NCBI GenBank assembly: GCA_050298695.1
Contig: JBNKUQ010000002.1
Span: 1 to 64,000, forward strand
Direction of reading: 5' to 3'
Length of the DNA: 64,000 nt
DNA from: CANLBN01 sp050298695
GTDB lineage: Bacteria; Pseudomonadota; Gammaproteobacteria; Pseudomonadales; Cellvibrionaceae
Under the pieces are notes generated by a model. The model saw only the letters and a program-made list of their open reading frames with translations, did not search any database and was not told where the DNA came from. Below, one piece after another: positions 42,226 to 49,952 of the stretch; position 1 is the first letter of the stretch, and every line of letters starts with the position of its first letter. The position numbers were made by a program, and so were the translations under genes.

Positions 42226-43129
42226 TATCCAACCTATTGATAATGTTATGTTCTGGGCTGAGTTCGAAAACAATATCGGCTTTTTGTGGTAGAAAGCATA
42301 ACATATGCTCAGTTAAACGTTGGTAATGTTCTATAAATCGTCGCAGTTCATTGGAATTCATTATTTTTTTATTTTGTAGTGATTGTTCTGTTTTTTTTTT
42401 GCGCAGTTTCTCTTCTTGTTTTTCTCGCCAAAGGTAGACGCAGTCAAAACTCGGCGCCTTAAGCATAACTAAGCGATCTAATTGTGCAAACAAAGGCATG
42501 TACTCTTTTTCTATATACTTATTTATTTTACGTCGCCATATTCCTTTGGGATCCTCTTCTTTTTCCAGCGTATTTATTGCGGTAATTAAGGCTGACTCCT
42601 TTTGAGAACATACGCCAATGCACCAACCTTCCAAAATAATAATATCTGCGGGTCCATTTAAGTAATCCCATTGAGATGTTGCGCTGCGATCATCTATTGA
42701 TTTATCAAAGCGTGGGATGGGAATGGATGCTTGAGTATTTGTTAAGTTTGTTAGTGTTTTTTGTAGCAGTCTTGTGTCATGTGTTCCTGGAACCCCTCGT
42801 GTTTTAAATAAAGGATGTACTTTGTTTGCTAAGTCTTGACGCTCTTGTCGTGTTAAATAAAAGTCATCAATCGACAGGTTGGCCACATTTTTCTGATATG
42901 TGTGTGTCAGTAGCTTTGTTAGCAATGCAGCCAGGGTGGATTTTCCACTACCTTGGCAGCCATTAATACCGATGAGTAAGCATGACGAGGATTGATTGGC
43001 GAGTTCAGCTAATTCTTCGCTAAGTGGTAAATAGTAGGCCTCTGCTGTCTCGCTAAACTGGCTAGGGAGCTGCTCTTCCTGGTAGAAGTGCTCTAGAAGT
43101 TCCTTTTCACATAGGTTCAACTTGTGCAT
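42212..43129 (-). CDS. Probable D-glycerate 3-kinase (P-loop kinase)
   Basis: A P-loop kinase of 305 residues of the plant-type glycerate kinase/YggC group. Walker A is GINGCQGSGKSTL; NVANLSIDDFYLTRQERQDLANKVHPLFKTRGVPGTHD is the family signature, and IPRFDKSIDDR and IIILEGWCIG follow. ATG 43129 has GGAAG upstream. It would turn D-glycerate released by the phosphorylase back into 3-phosphoglycerate, the acceptor for GpgS, and so closes the cycle (inference from context). It is the first gene of the four-gene operon, which starts about 240 bp from murJ, divergently. Confidence 0.8.
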   Translation of the reverse strand: MHKLNLCEKELLEHFYQEEQLPSQFSETAEAYYLPLSEELAELANQSSSCLLIGINGCQGSGKSTLAALLTKLLTHTYQKNVANLSIDDFYLTRQERQDLANKVHPLFKTRGVPGTHDTRLLQKTLTNLTNTQASIPIPRFDKSIDDRSATSQWDYLNGPADIIILEGWCIGVCSQKESALITAINTLEKEEDPKGIWRRKINKYIEKEYMPLFAQLDRLVMLKAPSFDCVYLWREKQEEKLRKKKTEQSLQNKKIMNSNELRRFIEHYQRLTEHMLCFLPQKADIVFELSPEHNIINRLDNEHR

Positions 43130-43368
43130 TAGGCATTCTTCCAAAATGATCAAGATAATAGAGTTAATTGACTATAAAAGGGTAGATTTGCTGCAAGGTT
43201 CATGCAAGAAACGACAAATGTCTCTACATCCATTACACTCACGCCTTTTTCTATGTCCGATAATCTTACTCACGTGTGATGATTATTACTCCATTTATTA
43301 AGCCCCTCGTCTTGGGTAAGGTGGATCGGGTGCGGATAAATAGATGATCATGTCTAAAGAGTAGTCGT

Positions 43369-44961
43369 GTGGAAAAATCGAATAACAGCAGTGCAAAGAT
43401 AACAAAACACAAAGGTTTGTTGAGATCGGGCTTAATTGTAAGCGCTATGACTATGCTTTCCCGAGTACTTGGTTTGGCCCGTGATGTCGTATTTGCGCAC
43501 CTTATTGGTGCGCAACCGGGTGCTGATGCTTTTTTTGTGGCATTTAAAATCCCTAATTTTTTGCGCCGTTTGTTTGCTGAGGGGGCATTTGCGCAAGCCT
43601 TTGTCCCTGTTTTATCCGAGTATCGCGAAAAGGGAAGCCGTGAAGCGGTACAAGGTTTAATTGACCGAGTTTGTGGATGCTTGGGAATTACCTTGTTGGG
43701 ACTAACCTTAGTTGTAATTGTTGGTGCGCCGGTAGTGACGACTATCTTCGCGCCAGGATTCTGGAATGATCCTTACAAGTTTGACCTTGCTCAACAGATG
43801 CTGCGCATTACCTTTCCCTATTTGTTATTGATTTCCTTAACGGGTTTTGCCGGCGCCATATTGAATAGTTACGATCATTTTGCTGCGCCTGCTTTTACCC
43901 CTGTCTTACTGAATATATGCCTAATAAGCGCCGCCATCTGGGTAAGTCCTTATTTTGATCCACCCGTCATGGCCTTAGCTTGGGGGGTATTAGCGGCTGG
44001 TATGGTTCAGTTAGGGTTTCAGATTCCTTTTTTGTGGAAAATGCGTTTGATGCCTCGACCTAAGGTTGATTTTAAGGACAGTGGTGTTCGGCGGGTATTA
44101 CTGTTGATGGCTCCCGCTATTTTTGGTGTGTCGGTATCGCAAATCAATTTATTATTGGACACGGTACTGGCGTCTTTTCTACCTACGGGCAGCATTGCTT
44201 GGCTTTACTATTCTGACCGTCTTGTTGAGTTACCGTTGGGGACGATTGCCATTGCTATTGGTACTGTCATTTTGCCAAGTTTGTCGAGGCAACACGTAGC
44301 AGAAGATAGTAGTAAATTTAGTGCAACGATGGATTGGGCTTTGCGTTGGATTCTTCTTATTGCTTTTCCTGCGACAGTGGCTTTGTTTATTTTGTCTCAG
44401 CCCATATTAAGTACTTTGTTTGAGTATGGAAAAACAACCACTACAGATATTGCGATGTCTTCATTAAGTCTAAAGGCCTACTCTGTTGGATTACTCGCGT
44501 TTATGTTAATTAAAGTGTTAGCACCGGGGTATTTTTCGCGACAAGATACCAAAACGCCGGTGAAAATAGGCATTATTGCCATGGGGATGAATATGCTGTT
44601 CAACTTGTTGTTTGTTATTCCCTTCCATTTTCTGTGGCAGCTAGGTCATGTTGGCTTGGCGATAGCGACCTCTTTATCCGCTTTTGTGAATGCGGGTTTG
44701 CTTTATCGCGGCTTACGCAAGAGAAACGTTTATCAACCTGCTTATGGTTGGTGTTATTACATCTTGCGATTATTAGTGGCTAATACGGTAATGGCGATTA
44801 CCTTGTTTTTGAGCTTACAGTACGTTGCTGATTGGTCTACTTTTCTAGCTTTGGAGCGCATTGTCTATGTGGGTGTTATTTGTATGACGGGTTTGTTGGT
44901 CTATGTTGTAACACTTTTTGTTGTGGGGTTTAGATTGGATTCTATTCGCTACAAAGCTTAG
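43369..44961 (+). CDS. murJ: Lipid II flippase MurJ
   Basis: The flippase that moves lipid II across the inner membrane. The 530-residue product has 14 predicted TM helices and the MurJ pattern: SAMTMLSRVLGLARDVVFAHLIGAQPGADAFFVAFKIPNFLRRLFAEGAFAQAFVPVLSEY at the start, then LPLGTIAIAIGTVILPSLSRQ and KVLAPGYFSRQDTKTPVKIG. GTG is the start. Gene order rpsT-murJ-ribF is the Pseudomonas one, but the glucosylglycerate operon now separates rpsT from murJ. Confidence 0.96.
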   Translation: MEKSNNSSAKITKHKGLLRSGLIVSAMTMLSRVLGLARDVVFAHLIGAQPGADAFFVAFKIPNFLRRLFAEGAFAQAFVPVLSEYREKGSREAVQGLIDRVCGCLGITLLGLTLVVIVGAPVVTTIFAPGFWNDPYKFDLAQQMLRITFPYLLLISLTGFAGAILNSYDHFAAPAFTPVLLNICLISAAIWVSPYFDPPVMALAWGVLAAGMVQLGFQIPFLWKMRLMPRPKVDFKDSGVRRVLLLMAPAIFGVSVSQINLLLDTVLASFLPTGSIAWLYYSDRLVELPLGTIAIAIGTVILPSLSRQHVAEDSSKFSATMDWALRWILLIAFPATVALFILSQPILSTLFEYGKTTTTDIAMSSLSLKAYSVGLLAFMLIKVLAPGYFSRQDTKTPVKIGIIAMGMNMLFNLLFVIPFHFLWQLGHVGLAIATSLSAFVNAGLLYRGLRKRNVYQPAYGWCYYILRLLVANTVMAITLFLSLQYVADWSTFLALERIVYVGVICMTGLLVYVVTLFVVGFRLDSIRYKA

Positions 44962-45076
44962 GGGTTGTTGACGCGCAGAACATGGGCAGGTATATGCTCC
45001 TGCGAGAAGCAAAAATACCAGTAAATCGAGGCCATTGTACTCACGACATCCGGCCGTTTGGTGCGTCAGGATTTTT

Positions 45077-46237
45077 TCAGGGATAACTAGATAGTATCTC
45101 CCCATCCCAGTTGATGCCATAAGTTGTCGCATCTCGTATCGAGCTTTGATTGCGTATTGCTAATAATAATATTTCGGCGATGCTTAAATATTGAGAAAAA
45201 AATAAAAAGGGATCTTTTTTATCGAAAATAATATCGCGAGCATGCCGGTAGTCGCGTAACCATTCTAATGTTTGTCGTTTGATAATGGCTTGAGGTAAGG
45301 CATTAAGTATCATGGCCGCAGCAGACATGGCTGCTTTGCTTTCAGTATCGGTAGTGATAGTTTTTAGTCCAAGAATGGCATCGCCTATATTCTGTTTATT
45401 AAATAAATGTATGCCACTTGTTGCTCTAGGGTTGCATTCGATTAGTGATATACCGTTGTCATTTTTCATAAAATCAAAGCTGATTTGGCCGCTAAATTCA
45501 TGCTTTTTAACAAAGTTTCTGACAAACTTTTCTAGAGTGCTATTTGTTTCTTTAGAAAAATAAATGCTTGCAGAATTCTTAATCCGGTATTTAGGTCGAT
45601 AACTACTATGCGCATACAAATTTCCTTTGTGGGCAATACTATAAGTGCATATCTCGTTCCCATGTATTTTATCTTGAATTAGATAGTGACTGTTTTTTCC
45701 ACCATTTTGTATTAATTTTATAATATTTTTAGCCTTAGGATTGAGTAAAACGCCAGTGCCAAACCGTGAATATTCACGTTTAATGATTTTGTTTTCCCAA
45801 TTTTCATGAAGTCTATCTATAAGCTTTTTGTCATCAATTAATTCCGTGTCAGGAAATTCAATCCCACAATTTTGAGCGAGATGGAATATTTGATATTTAC
45901 TGTGAGCTTTTGTTAAAAAATCTATGTCACTGGAAATAATGTCGCAGTATCTTCCAAGTGTTTTTTTAAGATAAGCAATATAAAAAATTTCTTCACAAGT
46001 AGGTAGAAGGTAATCAATATTTTCTTTTTCTATAATTTTAAGCAAATCCTTTTTAAATTGTTTTACGTTTTTTCTAGGTGCGGTGATTAGATAGTGATTT
46101 TTGATTAAGCGAGAGTAACGTGATAGAGGAAGATGTAAACAGTCTACAGTAGAAACTTGATGCCCATGGTGTGTGAGGTTTCTTGTCAACTCCAAGGCGG
46201 CAGGGGAACGAGAGCCGGTAATAAGAAAGTGTGCCAT
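45077..46237 (-). CDS. ATP-grasp protein of unknown substrate
   Basis: A 386-residue ATP-grasp ligase-like protein. Its N-terminus is a Rossmann-type preATP-grasp fold (FLITGSRSPAALELTRNLTHHGHQV), then DFLTKAHSKYQIFHLAQNCGIEFPDTELI and the ATP-grasp core IIKREYSRFGTGVLL ... YLIQDKIHGNEICTYSIAHKG, with a magnesium-binding end GQISFDFMKNDNGISLIECNPRATSGIHLF (Glu and Asn ligands). It is an active-looking carboxylate-amine or similar ligase. It lies 10 bp after the acyltransferase-like gene. AT-rich and Lys/Asn/Ile-rich compared with neighbours, suggesting acquisition. Confidence 0.8.
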   Translation of the reverse strand: MAHFLITGSRSPAALELTRNLTHHGHQVSTVDCLHLPLSRYSRLIKNHYLITAPRKNVKQFKKDLLKIIEKENIDYLLPTCEEIFYIAYLKKTLGRYCDIISSDIDFLTKAHSKYQIFHLAQNCGIEFPDTELIDDKKLIDRLHENWENKIIKREYSRFGTGVLLNPKAKNIIKLIQNGGKNSHYLIQDKIHGNEICTYSIAHKGNLYAHSSYRPKYRIKNSASIYFSKETNSTLEKFVRNFVKKHEFSGQISFDFMKNDNGISLIECNPRATSGIHLFNKQNIGDAILGLKTITTDTESKAAMSAAAMILNALPQAIIKRQTLEWLRDYRHARDIIFDKKDPFLFFSQYLSIAEILLLAIRNQSSIRDATTYGINWDGEILSSYP

Positions 46238-46247
46238 TTCTTAGGTT

Positions 46248-47390
46248 TTATAATTGCAGTGAAATTAGTTTGTTGGCAACTAAAGGACTTATTTTTTCAA
46301 GAAGGCGCCATGGTATTCTTCTTTTAAAACGTTGGTTAGTTAAATCAATAAAATTGTACTCCATGTATTGTTTTGCTCCTCGCGTTCGTTTGAACTCAGC
46401 GGCTCCACTACTACAGTGAACCAATAAATTTTTCTGATATGCGACTTGATAAGGAATAAAACAAGCCATTCGATAAAGCCCCTCATTTGCTGGTCGTTGA
46501 GTATCAAAGCCTAAAATAGGGGTGGTGACCATTCCATTGCGAATAAAATATCCACAGGCACTACGCATATTACCGTTAATTTTTTTAAATCCTGTGTAAT
46601 GGAGGGTGTGTTGTCTATGGGTTTCTTTGTAAAAATACTTGGTAAATTGAGGGTTGAGACTGCTCCATTTTTCAAGATAGAGCTGATCGTACAATCTGTT
46701 AATGCTTATGAGATCGCTCTCTGAGATATCCTCATGATCGAGTGGCTCATATCTTGTTGTTTTTAGCATTCGAATGTCATTCTTTAATGAACGTTTTTGG
46801 CTGGCGATAATAGGATCTTGTAGATAAACAGAACGCCCTAGTATCGGGGTTAGTCCTAATTTTAATAACTGCCCGTAAAGCTCTTGAGAATTAAATGCTG
46901 ATACTGAACGAAAATAAACGCCATGTTTTGGAAAATGTTTTTTTACTTCGCTGATTACAGCTTTTAATTCTGCTTCTTCATAATTTAAGTGTAGGTTTGT
47001 TGATAGCATCCAATTATTGATTGTAGCGACTTTGTTAATGTCACAATGCTTAAAGAGGGTTCCTAATAGCTTGATTAAAAGCGATAAGATGTAAGCAATA
47101 AAAGGGGTTCTCAGCTCTTTCAGCTCATAGAGTAAATAGGATACATATTGGCCATAGGGGGAAGCTACATAAGAATTAGCGTATTCGCGATTATTGACAG
47201 TTAGAGGCAATACTTTGTCGCCGACAATAATGACATATAGCTCTGTTTTGATGTTGCGTATAAACTTTGTACAGCCTTTTTTTAGCATAGGTGATAAGAA
47301 CCTTCTGGCGTAATCACCATCTGAGTTATTTGGCCAAGGTATCATGTCGAGCTCTTTGGCTGCGTAAATCTGAGCAGTAATAGTTTTCAT
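46248..47390 (-). CDS. GNAT/FemAB-like protein paired with the ATP-grasp gene
   Basis: A 380-residue soluble protein with the layout of a double-domain acyltransferase fold. The central part (ELYGQLLKLGLTPILGRSVYLQDP, residues about 170-193) and SLKNDIRMLKTTRYEPLDHEDISESDLISINRLYDQLYLEKWSSLNPQFTKYFYKE resemble the second GNAT unit of FemAB-like proteins. The acceptor or CoA loop is not clear. The C-terminus (LLVHCSSGAAEFKRTRGAKQYMEYNFIDLTNQRFKRRI) also looks like that group. I give no product. It is the upstream gene of the pair with the ATP-grasp protein. Confidence 0.55.
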   Translation of the reverse strand: MKTITAQIYAAKELDMIPWPNNSDGDYARRFLSPMLKKGCTKFIRNIKTELYVIIVGDKVLPLTVNNREYANSYVASPYGQYVSYLLYELKELRTPFIAYILSLLIKLLGTLFKHCDINKVATINNWMLSTNLHLNYEEAELKAVISEVKKHFPKHGVYFRSVSAFNSQELYGQLLKLGLTPILGRSVYLQDPIIASQKRSLKNDIRMLKTTRYEPLDHEDISESDLISINRLYDQLYLEKWSSLNPQFTKYFYKETHRQHTLHYTGFKKINGNMRSACGYFIRNGMVTTPILGFDTQRPANEGLYRMACFIPYQVAYQKNLLVHCSSGAAEFKRTRGAKQYMEYNFIDLTNQRFKRRIPWRLLEKISPLVANKLISLQL

Positions 47391-47523
47391 AGGGTGGTAA
47401 TACCAAGGTATGTCTCTGGCAATGTTTTATTTCTGATTTTGTGTTCTATAATAAATATTAATTTGTTATGGGCAATTCATGTCTGTATAAAAAAATAATA
47501 GGTAATAGGGCTGAGCCATATAA

Positions 47524-48795
47524 ATGCGAATGCTGGTTGTCGAAGATAGTATCACCTTAGGACATGTTCTTAAAAAATATGTTAAGGACATGAATCACAA
47601 GGTGATTACTGTTCGCAGCGGTGAGCAGGCGCTACAGTATATCGAAACCATGCCCGTCGATATGGTATTGATGGATATCGAAATGCCTGGCTTAGATGGT
47701 TTGGAAACAACCCGATTGATACGTGAAAGTATGGATCACTGGTTGCCCATTATCTTTGTATCTGGCAAAGGTGAGGAGGATGATTTTAAAAAAGGTATCG
47801 AGGCGGGTGGCGATGATTATTTGATCAAGCCAATCAGCCGAGTTATTTTACAAGCCAAAATCAAAGCGATGGAACGTATTCTTTCTATGCAAAAAGAGCT
47901 TAACTCTCTTTACGAAGAATTGGAGTTCTTACATCGTTACGATAGCCTAACCCAGATCTATAATCGAGCTGCTGTTAAAGAACGTGCAGATGCCATGTGG
48001 AAACAAGTGGGTCGCCAAGGTCGTTACATTGCGGTATTGATGATCGATGTCGATCACTTTAAACAATACAATGATCATTATGGCCATCCTGCCGGGGATA
48101 GTTGCTTACAGCAAATAAGCCAAGCCTTTCATAAGACATTTCAACGCTCTGAAGATTTGTATGGCCGCTATGGTGGGGAAGAGTTTATCGTTGTGCTTTC
48201 CAATACTGACCTCAAAAGTGTGCAAATAGCCAGTGAAAAACTGAAATCTGAGATTGAATCTTTGGCAATACCTCACGCAATGTCCAAGACCAGTGATTAT
48301 GTGACCATTAGTGTTGGTGGTTCAGTTATTCCTCATAGTAATGATGCAAATTTAGAGCAAACAATTAAACATGCCGATTCAGCACTTTATAAGGCAAAAA
48401 GCCAGGGACGAAATAGAGTTGTTATTGAAGAATTTCTCTTTAGGGCGCATAAAAATATCATCATTCTCAATGCTACTGATACAGTACTCCGCATATTTAG
48501 GGATATGCTCAAGGATCGTTGTCGCATACTAACAGCGGATAATAGTGAAGATTGCTTTGAAATCGTCGAGGCTATTAATGCTGAAATGGTTGTAGTCAAT
48601 AGCTATAGTACTCAACTTGGAGATGCTGAAAGTTTTCAAAAGCTCCATAAAAAGGTAGAGGAGCTTGAGATACCGCTGATTTACCTTGCCACTGAAGACA
48701 GCCCTCCAATAGAGAAGGGAAGCTATATCGAGTCCGTAGATGTGAATGATGACGCTGCTCTGCAGAGCGTGGTCAATCGTCATTTTCCTGCATAG
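47524..48795 (+). CDS. Response regulator diguanylate cyclase (REC-GGDEF-degenerate REC)
   Basis: A 423-residue c-di-GMP synthase. The N-terminal receiver has acidic Glu7/Asp8, phospho-acceptor Asp51 (VLMDIEMPG) and Lys102. The GGDEF domain is intact with YGGEEF (217-221), the inhibitory site RSED five residues before it, and DVDHFKQYNDHYGH. The C-terminal 110 residues (HKNIIILNATDTVLRIFRDMLKDRCRIL...) look like a second receiver fold, but the Asp position is Asn (EMVVVNSYS). No kinase gene is adjacent. It lies between the GNAT-like gene, divergently, and ribF. Confidence 0.92.
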   Translation: MRMLVVEDSITLGHVLKKYVKDMNHKVITVRSGEQALQYIETMPVDMVLMDIEMPGLDGLETTRLIRESMDHWLPIIFVSGKGEEDDFKKGIEAGGDDYLIKPISRVILQAKIKAMERILSMQKELNSLYEELEFLHRYDSLTQIYNRAAVKERADAMWKQVGRQGRYIAVLMIDVDHFKQYNDHYGHPAGDSCLQQISQAFHKTFQRSEDLYGRYGGEEFIVVLSNTDLKSVQIASEKLKSEIESLAIPHAMSKTSDYVTISVGGSVIPHSNDANLEQTIKHADSALYKAKSQGRNRVVIEEFLFRAHKNIIILNATDTVLRIFRDMLKDRCRILTADNSEDCFEIVEAINAEMVVVNSYSTQLGDAESFQKLHKKVEELEIPLIYLATEDSPPIEKGSYIESVDVNDDAALQSVVNRHFPA

Positions 48796-48907
48796 TACCT
48801 TTTGAGATATTTCCGATACGACGCCAGCCCCTATTGGCTTTTCATTCCTTCTGTTGCAACGATAGACTGTCGTTTCTATTGCGTTGCCGTTATACTTGCC
48901 AGCTTTT

Positions 48908-49897
48908 GTGGCTACAGTTTTGACGACTTTCAAACGCGAATTTATCCGTGGGTTGCACAATTTACGACCAGAACACCATGGTAATGTGGTGACTGTGGGT
49001 TCGTTTGATGGGGTGCATCTGGGTCACCAAGCTATTTTAAGGCAAGTTTTAGCGCAATCAGAGCGTTTGACCTTACCATCTGCTGCGATGATATTTGAGC
49101 CCCAACCTCATGAGTTTTTTTCTGGAGATAAGGCACCACCACGGTTAATGCGTCTGGGAGAAAAGGTTCAAGCACTGTTTGACCACGGTATTCACCGGGT
49201 TTTTTGTTTGCCCTTTAATCATGCCTTGAGCGAACTTTCATCATTTGTTTTTATTGAGAAAGTATTGGTACAAGGTTTGGGAACTCGCTATTTGGTTGTC
49301 GGGGATGATTTTCGTTTTGGCGTTGGGCGAACAGGTGATTACGAGCAATTGTTGGAAGCTGGCGAACGCCATCATTTTGCGGTGACCGATACTCAGTCAT
49401 TTTTAGTTGGCGGAGAACGGGTCAGTAGCACCCGAATTCGTGAGTTGCTTCAGCAAAATCGGTTTGAAGCCGCGGCTGATTTATTGGGGCGTCCTTATAC
49501 TATTAGTGGCAAAGTGGTGAGGGGTAATCAGCTCGGTAGAAACTTGGGCGTTCCGACAGCAAATGTCCATTTACATCGTTACCGTTCACCCTTAGCGGGT
49601 GTTTTTGCGGTGGTTGCCACTCTAGCATCCGGTGAGCGTTTGCAGGGTGTTGCGAATGTGGGAGTGCGTCCTACGGTAACGGCCAGCGACGGTAATACCG
49701 TTGTCAAGCCCATCTTGGAAGTTCATGTCTTCGATTGGGTAGGAGACTTATATGGGCAGACCATTGCGGTTGAATTTAAATACAAACTTCGGGATGAGCA
49801 GCGATTTGCCGGCTTAGATGAACTTTCACAGCAAATAGGCAAAGATGTACAGCAGGCGCGCGATTTTTTTAAGCGGAACAATAACTGCGAGACATAA
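48908..49897 (+). CDS. ribF: Bifunctional riboflavin kinase/FAD synthetase RibF
   Basis: Makes FMN from riboflavin and FAD from FMN. The N-terminal nucleotidyltransferase domain has VVTVGSFDGVHLGHQAIL and GDDFRFGVGRTGDYE, and SSTRIREL; the C-terminal kinase domain has GRPYTISGKVVRGNQLGRNLGVPTANVHL. The start is uncertain: homologues begin a few residues before FIRGLHNLRP; GTG 48908 and TTG 48920 are candidates and no Shine-Dalgarno is clear for either. About 329 residues, as usual. Confidence 0.95.
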   Translation: MATVLTTFKREFIRGLHNLRPEHHGNVVTVGSFDGVHLGHQAILRQVLAQSERLTLPSAAMIFEPQPHEFFSGDKAPPRLMRLGEKVQALFDHGIHRVFCLPFNHALSELSSFVFIEKVLVQGLGTRYLVVGDDFRFGVGRTGDYEQLLEAGERHHFAVTDTQSFLVGGERVSSTRIRELLQQNRFEAAADLLGRPYTISGKVVRGNQLGRNLGVPTANVHLHRYRSPLAGVFAVVATLASGERLQGVANVGVRPTVTASDGNTVVKPILEVHVFDWVGDLYGQTIAVEFKYKLRDEQRFAGLDELSQQIGKDVQQARDFFKRNNNCET

Positions 49898-49952
49898 ATT
49901 TTTTAAACAACTACTTTTTACATAACTTTTCTAAACAACTTTCTAAACAACA

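Noticed and set aside
43154..43368. Promoters between the glycerate kinase and murJ
   Set aside because: TATAGT-like hexamers exist on the minus strand but no -35 with proper spacing; too weak to list.
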